DNA of 64,000 nucleotides from Catellicoccus marimammalium (GTDB lineage Bacteria > Bacillota > Bacilli > Lactobacillales > Catellicoccaceae). The stretch lies in the NCBI RefSeq assembly GCF_965139335.1, contig NZ_CBCSEL010000001.1; one strand, written 5' to 3'. Positions 58,356-64,000 of this stretch are shown piece after piece. Numbering within the stretch: position 1 is the first letter of the stretch; every line of letters starts with the position of its first letter. The notes under the pieces were generated by a model. That model saw nothing but the letters and a program-made list of their open reading frames with translations, made no database searches and was not told the origin of the DNA. The translations under genes were made by a program, and so were the position numbers.

Positions 58356-60012
58356 CAATTTTAAAAATATAAGATTGATAAGGTTGTAGTGTGATTTTTT
58401 CTGGAATTACAGAAATATCGGCTACTTCATAATTAGATAAAAGAATATGACCTGTTTTCCCTTGGAATTTTTTCGGAATTTCGATAGTTGTTACTTTGCC
58501 ATAAAATTGGTTAACAACAAATAAAACTTCTTTTTCTGATTCTAAATAACGCTCATAAGCAAATACACTTGGATGTTCTTTTAAATGAGCTTGGAAATGC
58601 CCTTGAGAAAGCAAAATTTCTGTTTTACGTAACTGGATTAGTTGTTGATAATAGTTAAAAATTTTACCTTCCTGTTGTTCTTTTTCTACATTGATTTCTT
58701 TTTGATTAGAAGGAGCTAACCAAGGAGTCTCTTTGCTAAATCCAGCATTATCTGTATCATCCCAAGACATAGGGATGCGAGAGTTATCACGTGCTTTTGT
58801 TGCAATAATTGAAAAAGCTTCTTCTTTAGGAATAGTTTTACATAATTCTTCATATGCGTTTATCGCTTCTACATCTACATAATCATCCATAGATTGATAA
58901 GACGGATCAATCATTCCAATTTCTTCTCCCATGTAGATATAAGGAGTTCCTCTTAATCCATGAATGGCTGTAGCCAGCATTGTAGCTGATTCAATATGAT
59001 AATGTACTGGATCACCAAAACGATTTAAAGCTCGAGGCTGATCATGGTTATTCCAAAATAATGCTTGCCAACCATTTCCTTCATCCATTTTAGTTTGCCA
59101 TTCAATAAATAAATCCTTCAATGCTAGAAAATCAAAAGGTGTTTTTGTCCATTTTTCTCCATCTTTATAATCTACTTTTAAATGGTGAAAAGAAAATACC
59201 ATAGATAATTCATGACGATCAGGACGAGTATACTGAATCGAATTTGAAATTGTAGTAGAAGACATTTCTCCCACAGTGATTGAATCTTTTTCTTTACCAA
59301 AAGTGGCTTCATTTAGTTCTTGAATATACTCGTGAACAATAGGAGTATCTGTATATAAAGATTTTTCTTGTGTTGGATTGATAGAATCTACTAAAATTTC
59401 GTCTTTTCCAATGACATTTAAAACATCAAAACGGAATCCTTTTACTCCTTTATCTAACCAAAAATTCACAATATTTTGCATCTCATGACGAACATCAGGG
59501 TTATGCCAATCTAAATCAGCTTGTGATTTATCATATAGATGTAAATAATATAAATCTGTATTCCCAAAAGGTTCCCAAGCTGGTCCGCCAAACTTCGACT
59601 GCCAATTAGTTGGTAAAGATCCATCAGGTTTAGCTGGACGTAAATAGAAATAATCTTGATATTTTTTTTCACCTGCTAAAGCACGTTGGAACCATTCATG
59701 ATCTGTAGAACAGTGATTAAATACCATATCTAACATAACTTCGACATTGATTTCTTTTAGTTTATGGACTAATTCTTCAAAATCTTCCATAGTTCCAAAG
59801 AGAGGATCAATTTCATAGTAATTAGCAATGTCATATCCATTATCTTTTTGAGGAGAAACATAAAAGGGATTAAACCAAATCATATCAATATTTAATGATT
59901 GAATATAAGGGATTTTTTGAATAATTCCTCGTAAATCGCCAATTCCATCTCCATTACTATCATAAAAAGATTTAGGGTAAATTTGATAAATAACTTTTTC
60001 TCCTAAATTCAT
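58348..60012 (-). CDS. treA: Alpha,alpha-phosphotrehalase (GH13, trehalose-6-phosphate hydrolase)
   Basis: 554 aa. GH13 regions: YQIYPKSFYDSNGDGIGDL, DMVFNHCSTDH, GFRFDVLNVI (nucleophile Asp about 198), TVGEMSS (acid/base Glu) and NNHDQPRAL. These match the TreA/TreC branch, which splits trehalose-6-P to glucose and glucose-6-P. It lies 12 bp after treR on the same strand and next to a PTS gene. Also called treC; other GH13 glucosidases are less likely given the context. Confidence 0.9.
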   Translation of the reverse strand: MNLGEKVIYQIYPKSFYDSNGDGIGDLRGIIQKIPYIQSLNIDMIWFNPFYVSPQKDNGYDIANYYEIDPLFGTMEDFEELVHKLKEINVEVMLDMVFNHCSTDHEWFQRALAGEKKYQDYFYLRPAKPDGSLPTNWQSKFGGPAWEPFGNTDLYYLHLYDKSQADLDWHNPDVRHEMQNIVNFWLDKGVKGFRFDVLNVIGKDEILVDSINPTQEKSLYTDTPIVHEYIQELNEATFGKEKDSITVGEMSSTTISNSIQYTRPDRHELSMVFSFHHLKVDYKDGEKWTKTPFDFLALKDLFIEWQTKMDEGNGWQALFWNNHDQPRALNRFGDPVHYHIESATMLATAIHGLRGTPYIYMGEEIGMIDPSYQSMDDYVDVEAINAYEELCKTIPKEEAFSIIATKARDNSRIPMSWDDTDNAGFSKETPWLAPSNQKEINVEKEQQEGKIFNYYQQLIQLRKTEILLSQGHFQAHLKEHPSVFAYERYLESEKEVLFVVNQFYGKVTTIEIPKKFQGKTGHILLSNYEVADISVIPEKITLQPYQSYIFKIEK

Positions 60013-60024
60013 CTGTTTTCCTCC

Positions 60025-60741
60025 TTAAAATTGAATTGGATTTCGTCTAGCAAAATCAGTGAATTTGAATTTTTCTGGTCGATGATAAGATTCTGTTAAT
60101 TGAAAAAGGGTAGTATCTTGTAAAAAAGACATGCTTCTGGTTACTACTACTAGTGGTTGGTCTAGTTGTAATTCCTCTTTGATTTTTTCTGTTGCTGGCT
60201 CAACAGTAATTTCTTTATTAGCATAAGCAATTTTTAATTTTAATGTGTCCTCAATATATTGATATAAAGAATGTTCAGCAATTTCTTTTGTAATTCCTGT
60301 GACTGGTGGAAGGAGATAGTCGCAATCAATTACACTTGGAACTTGATCAATCGTACGAAGACGCTCTACATAAGTACCTGTAGTATTTTCATCTACTCCA
60401 TGCTCTATAAAATATTGCGGGATAGAAGAAATGGGTTCGCAAGAAATAACTTTAGTAGAAGCATGTAACCCTAGTTGTTCATTTAATTCTTGGAAACTAA
60501 CAATCCCCGAAATAGGTAAAGAAAAGCGGTCTGAATTAAGTACGATGGATCCTTTACCTTTAATTTTTTGAATGAGTCCTAATTGAGTTAAAAGGGATAA
60601 TGCATTTCGAACGGTTTCTCGAGAAGTTCCATAAAGTTCAGTTAATTGATTTTCACTAGGAAGAAACTCACCTACTGAATACATTTTTGAGCGGATTTTT
60701 TGTGCTAAATCGCTTGCAATAAGTTCTTGTTTGTTTTTCAT
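60025..60741 (-). CDS. treR: Trehalose operon repressor, GntR family
   Basis: 238 aa from the ATG at 60741 (minus-strand SD AAAGGTGA); the GTG at 60750 overlaps the SD. N-terminal winged helix FLPSENQLTELYGTSRETVRNAL and C-terminal UTRA ligand domain (about 90-230). In the family trehalose-6-phosphate relieves repression. Transcribed with treA, divergent from the PTS gene, with operators between. Confidence 0.9.
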   Translation of the reverse strand: MKNKQELIASDLAQKIRSKMYSVGEFLPSENQLTELYGTSRETVRNALSLLTQLGLIQKIKGKGSIVLNSDRFSLPISGIVSFQELNEQLGLHASTKVISCEPISSIPQYFIEHGVDENTTGTYVERLRTIDQVPSVIDCDYLLPPVTGITKEIAEHSLYQYIEDTLKLKIAYANKEITVEPATEKIKEELQLDQPLVVVTRSMSFLQDTTLFQLTESYHRPEKFKFTDFARRNPIQF

Positions 60742-60764
60742 TATCTTCACCTTTTTCTATATCA

Positions 60765-60780
60765 TCTTGTCTATACAAGA
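60765..60780. promoter_or_regulatory. TreR operator 1 (treR side)
   Basis: TCTTGT-CTAT-ACAAGA, an inverted repeat of the same type as operator 2. It lies just downstream of a minus-strand promoter with -35 TTGAAT (60811-60806), 17-bp spacer and -10 TTTAAT (60788-60783), so treR probably represses itself and treA. Confidence 0.8.
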
Positions 60781-60835
60781 ATATTAAATCATATAAACAA
60801 GTATAATTCAATTGAAATTAAAGCTAAAAAAATAT

Positions 60836-60864
60836 TTGACAACTTGTATAGACAAGTATAGAAT
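60836..60864 (+). promoter_or_regulatory. EIIABC promoter with TreR operator 2 in the spacer
   Basis: -35 TTGACA (60836-60841), 17-bp spacer, -10 TAGAAT (60859-60864). The inverted repeat ACTTGT-ATAG-ACAAGT (60842-60857) fills the spacer, so bound repressor would exclude RNA polymerase. Confidence 0.88.
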
Positions 60865-60872
60865 AAAAATCA

Positions 60873-60886
60873 AGAAAACGATTTCA
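60873..60886. promoter_or_regulatory. cre-like site downstream of the EIIABC promoter
   Basis: AGAAAACGATTTCA matches TGWNANCGNTNWCA at 13 of 14 positions and lies just after the probable transcription start, a road-block position for CcpA. Confidence 0.75.
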
Positions 60887-60900
60887 TGGGAGTGAGGAAA

Positions 60901-62817
60901 ATGAAAAAACAATGTACACTATTTTCTCCAGTATTTGGACAGGTCATAGAATTAAAAGATACAAAAGATCCTGTTTTTTCTTCTGGAATGATGGGAAAAG
61001 GCTTAGGAGTAGAGCCATCTGAAGATAACATTTATTCTCCAGTTAATGGAACAATTACTATGATTGCAGAAACAAAACATGCAATTGGGATTACAACAGA
61101 AGAAGGAATAGAACTGTTAATTCATATTGGGATTGATACGGTGAAATTAAAAGGAGAAGGATTTAACTTGTCTTGTCAAGTTGGATCAGAAGTCAAAGTT
61201 GGAGATTTATTAGGAACTGTAGATTTTTCTTTCATAAAAGAAAAGGGATATGCTTCTACAATTATGCTTATCTTAACAAATAGCATTGGGAAAGAAATGG
61301 AAGTTGAAACTTTTGTTGGAGAGAAAAAAGCAAAAGAACCTATTTTTGTTGCCTCTTGGGAAGAAGAAGCAAATGAAAATGGAAAAGCGAAACCAAAGAA
61401 AAAAGATTATCAACTGTTAGCTCAAGAAATTATTGCTTCCGTTGGAGGAAAAGAAAATATTAACAATGTGGTTCATTGTTTTACTCGTTTACGCTTCTAT
61501 TTGAAAGATGAATCTATTGCTCAAACAGAAAAATTACAATCTATGTCTGGAGTTATCGATGTCATTCAATCTGGTGGACAATATCAAGTGGTTATTGGAC
61601 AAGAAGTGGATGTAGTTTTTGATAAAATCATTCAACAATTAGGAACTTTGAATCAAGAAGTTGTAGAAGAGCCAAAAGAAAAGAACCCATTGAAACGTGG
61701 CATGAATCAATTAATTGGAGTAATTACAGGATCAATGAGTCCAGTTGTTGGAATTATCGCTGCATCAGGGATTATTAAAGGAATTTTAGCATTATTAACA
61801 CTACCTCAATTAGGTAGTATTATGAGTACAAATAGTGAAATTTATATTACGATTAGCGCGATGGCCGATGCAGCATTCTTCTTCTTACCAGTATTGGTCG
61901 GATTTTCAGCCGCAAAACGTTTGGGAGGAGATCCGATTGTTACTGCCACGATTGGTGCCTTTCTAACCTATCCACAAATAGTAGAGTGGGGAATGAAAGG
62001 GAAAGAAATGTTTGAAATTGGTGGCTTATCTTTTAACTTTATCAATTATACTTATTCTATTTTCCCAATGATTTTAGCTGCTTGGTTAGTAAAAGTTATT
62101 GGAAATAAATTAAAAGAATGGTTACCTTCTTACTTAAAATCTATTTTGACACCATTATTAACTTTACTACTTGTATGTACGATTACATTAGTTGTGACAG
62201 GTCCAGTAATTCAAGGAATTGCAAATCTGATTGCAGATGGAATTACTTGGTTAGTTAGTGCTTCTGGTTGGTTAGGCGGCTTAATTATTGGTGGATTCTA
62301 TCAATTACTAGTTATATTTGGTTTGCACTGGGGCGTTGTTCCGTTGATTGCACAACAAATTGCAAGTACAGGAGAAACACCATTAAATGCGATTATTTCT
62401 ATTACCATGGTAGCACAAGGGGCAGCTGTGTTAGCAGTAGCTATGAAATCTCGTAAAACAGAAATGAAAGAATTAGGTTTTGCTGGAGCGATTTCAGCAT
62501 TTTGTGGAATTACAGAACCAGCCATTTACGGAGTAAACTTACGTTATAAAAAAGTCTTTATTTCTGGATTAATCGGTTCTGCTTGTGGTGGCTTAATTAC
62601 AGGATTAATGCATGGAACGATGTATGGATTTACAGGATCTTTAATTGGATTCTCTTCTTTCTTCAATCCACAACATCCAACAGATTTACATAGTTTCTAT
62701 GCTTTCTTAATTTCTAGTGCTGTAGCAATTGTTGTATCTTTTGTTATCACTTGGGTTTGGGGATACTCTGATGATATGACAATGGGACAAAAAGTAGAAA
62801 AGAAAAAACGTCCATAA
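60901..62817 (+). CDS. PTS trehalose transporter EIIABC (domain order A-B-C)
   Basis: 638 aa from the ATG at 60901 (SD GGGAG, 9-nt spacer). EIIA(Glc)-like domain about 1-150 with phosphorylatable His75 in LLIHIGID; EIIB about 170-250 with Cys193 in VVHCFTRLRFYLKD; EIIC about 265-630 with about 10 helices and GITEPAIYGVNL. Specificity for trehalose is inferred from treA/treR. The A-B-C order differs from the B-C or B-C-A order common in this PTS family. Product would be trehalose-6-P for TreA. Confidence 0.9.
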   Translation: MKKQCTLFSPVFGQVIELKDTKDPVFSSGMMGKGLGVEPSEDNIYSPVNGTITMIAETKHAIGITTEEGIELLIHIGIDTVKLKGEGFNLSCQVGSEVKVGDLLGTVDFSFIKEKGYASTIMLILTNSIGKEMEVETFVGEKKAKEPIFVASWEEEANENGKAKPKKKDYQLLAQEIIASVGGKENINNVVHCFTRLRFYLKDESIAQTEKLQSMSGVIDVIQSGGQYQVVIGQEVDVVFDKIIQQLGTLNQEVVEEPKEKNPLKRGMNQLIGVITGSMSPVVGIIAASGIIKGILALLTLPQLGSIMSTNSEIYITISAMADAAFFFLPVLVGFSAAKRLGGDPIVTATIGAFLTYPQIVEWGMKGKEMFEIGGLSFNFINYTYSIFPMILAAWLVKVIGNKLKEWLPSYLKSILTPLLTLLLVCTITLVVTGPVIQGIANLIADGITWLVSASGWLGGLIIGGFYQLLVIFGLHWGVVPLIAQQIASTGETPLNAIISITMVAQGAAVLAVAMKSRKTEMKELGFAGAISAFCGITEPAIYGVNLRYKKVFISGLIGSACGGLITGLMHGTMYGFTGSLIGFSSFFNPQHPTDLHSFYAFLISSAVAIVVSFVITWVWGYSDDMTMGQKVEKKKRP

Positions 62818-62821
62818 TTTT

Positions 62822-62872
62822 AAACAAAAAACTCTCACTAATATAGTGGGAGTTTTTTTTATGGTTATTTTT
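62822..62872. repeat. 51-bp direct repeat, copy 2 (terminator after EIIABC)
   Basis: Identical to 58305-58355. It acts as the EIIABC terminator. The trailing ATGGTTATTTTT matches the 3' end of treA in copy 1, but no treA is here, so this copy looks derived from copy 1. Confidence 0.92.
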
Positions 62873-62905
62873 TTATAAATTATCTATGTGAATATACGTA
62901 CAAAA

Positions 62906-62914
62906 TGGTATAAT
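62906..62914 (+). promoter_or_regulatory. cas9 promoter, extended -10
   Basis: TGGTATAAT (TATAAT 62909-62914) without a good -35. AAGGAG SD precedes the ATG at 62945 by 8 nt. Confidence 0.6.
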
Positions 62915-62944
62915 AAAAGTAATAAATTATAAGGAGATAAGATA

Positions 62945-64000
62945 ATGAAAAATATGACTAAAGTCAACGTAGGACTAGACGTAGGGATTTCTTCTGCTGG
63001 TTGGTCTGTCATTAATGCAGAAACGAATCAAATTCTTGAATCTGGTGTTCGTTTATTTTCTGGTTCAGATGCAGATGAAAATGTAAATCGACGTAATCAG
63101 CGTCAAGGTCGTCGTTTATTCCGTAGACGCAAATTAAGAATTCAAGAAGCAAAGAAATATTTAGAAAATGTTTTCCAATTAAAAGATATAGAACCTAAAG
63201 ATGAATGGAACCCCTATGAAATTCGAGTGCGAGCATTAAATGAAAAAGTATCTAAAGAAGAATTAAGCATTGCACTTTTAAATATCGTTAAACATCGAGG
63301 GATCAGTTATGAATTAGAAGATGTTACAGATGAAGAAGGAACTAATACCCAATCTTTCCAATCAGGATTAGATTATAATCGTCGTTTATTAAAAACAAAA
63401 ACGGTGGGTGAAATTCAATATGATCGTCTACAAAAATATGGACAAGTCAGAGGACAAATCCAAACAGAAGATGGATTACTCATCAATATTTTCCCAACTA
63501 AAAATTATGTAGAAGAAGTAGAACGAATTTTGGAGACACAAAAGAAATATCATCCAGAAATTGATGATGTGTTTATTGAAAAAATTATCTCTTTTGTGAC
63601 TCGAAAACGTGAATATTTTGTAGGTCCAGGGAACGAAAAATCAAGAACAGATTATGGTATTTATCGTGAAAATGGAGAAACATTAGATAATCTTTTTGAA
63701 ATTTTAATTGGAAAAGATAAATTTTATCCTGAAGAGTATCGTGCAGCAGGAAGTTCATATACAGCACAGATTTTTAATTTATTGAATGATTTAAACAATT
63801 TACGAATTCCAACGACAGAAGATCATCATTTAACGAAAGCACAAAAAGAAGAAATTATTACAGAATTAAAAAATACTTCTCGTCTATCGGGTGGAATGTT
63901 AAAACTGATTTCTAAAGTGACAAAAGCACCGAAAGAAGAGATTTCTGGATATCGAAAAGATGAAAAAGATAAACCAGATTTGCATTCTTTAGCTTATTAT
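62945..64000 (+). CDS. cas9: CRISPR-associated endonuclease Cas9 (type II, St1Cas9-like), 5' part only
   Basis: 352 codons are visible and the frame is open at the window end. RuvC-I motif VGLDVGISSAGWSV with catalytic Asp12, Arg-rich bridge helix NRRNQRQGRRLFRRRKLR (about 49-66), and REC-lobe segments VKHRGISYE, GPGNEKSRTDYG, GETLDN and SYTAQIFNLLNDLN. These closely resemble the compact Streptococcus thermophilus CRISPR1 Cas9, so about 1,100-1,150 aa is expected. HNH and PAM-interacting domains, cas1/cas2/csn2, tracrRNA and the array lie outside the window if present. Confidence 0.95.
   Translation, partial: MKNMTKVNVGLDVGISSAGWSVINAETNQILESGVRLFSGSDADENVNRRNQRQGRRLFRRRKLRIQEAKKYLENVFQLKDIEPKDEWNPYEIRVRALNEKVSKEELSIALLNIVKHRGISYELEDVTDEEGTNTQSFQSGLDYNRRLLKTKTVGEIQYDRLQKYGQVRGQIQTEDGLLINIFPTKNYVEEVERILETQKKYHPEIDDVFIEKIISFVTRKREYFVGPGNEKSRTDYGIYRENGETLDNLFEILIGKDKFYPEEYRAAGSSYTAQIFNLLNDLNNLRIPTTEDHHLTKAQKEEIITELKNTSRLSGGMLKLISKVTKAPKEEISGYRKDEKDKPDLHSLAYY

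Noticed and set aside
62886..62908. GTACAAAA upstream of cas9 as a possible tracrRNA anti-repeat
   Set aside because: Only 8 nt resemble the end of St1-type repeats, it overlaps the cas9 promoter, there is no following hairpin or terminator, and no repeat in the window to compare.
1..64000. Search for tRNA/rRNA genes, IS elements, prophage genes and CRISPR repeats
   Set aside because: No tRNA clover-leaf, rRNA stretch, transposase, phage structural gene or regularly spaced repeat was recognised; xerC has chromosomal context and is not treated as an integrase.

Overview
The window is chromosomal DNA from a low-GC, A/T-rich Firmicute of the order Lactobacillales, most likely Enterococcaceae. 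Support comes from gene order: efp-asp23-nusB-folD-xseA-xseB-ispA-tlyA-argR-recN, the dcw division cluster, and rbgA-rnhB-dprA-topA-trmFO. Fermentative markers (pflBA), an L27 with a Prp-cleaved N-terminus and a small St1Cas9-like Cas9 fit the same group. Catellicoccus or a close relative is my guess and cannot be confirmed from the sequence alone. Almost all genes lie on the + strand. No rRNA, tRNA, IS element or CRISPR array is visible.

Layout. 1-4.7 kb: the end of a yqeM-like methyltransferase, tmcAL, trmR, two unknown membrane proteins, then the L21 leader with rplU-prp-rpmA. 4.8-7.3 kb: cfa, a short DedA protein and an azoreductase. 7.5-16.4 kb: the pepP-like/efp/asp23/nusB/folD/xseAB/ispA/tlyA/argR/recN housekeeping run. 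16.4-17.5 kb: an apparently orphan HigB-like toxin gene behind a 37-aa membrane peptide, then a DUF3397 protein. 17.7-29.2 kb: the dcw cluster rsmH-ftsL-pbp-mraY-murD-murG-divIB-ftsA-ftsZ-sepF, without mraZ or ylmE. 29.2-53.1 kb: a block that starts with xerC-hslV-hslU and ends with topA-trmFO. Inside it are lysP under a lysine riboswitch, rlmL, uraA under a PyrR attenuator, a secreted SH3/GW cell-wall protein, an HrtBA-like ABC exporter, an M32 carboxypeptidase, pflBA, ypmS, rbgA, rnhB and dprA. 53.1-58.3 kb: ylmG-ylmH-divIVA-ileS, with ileS behind an isoleucine T-box. 58.3-62.9 kb: a trehalose module (treA, treR, PTS EIIABC) bounded by a 51-bp direct repeat. 62.9 kb to the end: the first 352 codons of cas9.

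Regulation is readable at many loci: a ribosomal-protein leader, lysine riboswitch, PyrR attenuator, Ile T-box, TreR operators with a cre site, a cre and a palindrome upstream of pflB, and many intrinsic terminators.

Three observations stand out. First, argR, hslV and the M32 carboxypeptidase gene share an unusual initiation layout: a strong Shine-Dalgarno, then a stem-loop, then exactly 10 nt, then ATG, so the SD would reach the start codon only with the hairpin folded. Second, the 24-kb xerC...trmFO block sits between sepF and ylmG, and its two end genes are normally neighbours, as if a circular segment had opened at trmFO|xerC and integrated there. Third, the trehalose module lies between two identical copies of a terminator, directly next to the CRISPR-Cas locus.
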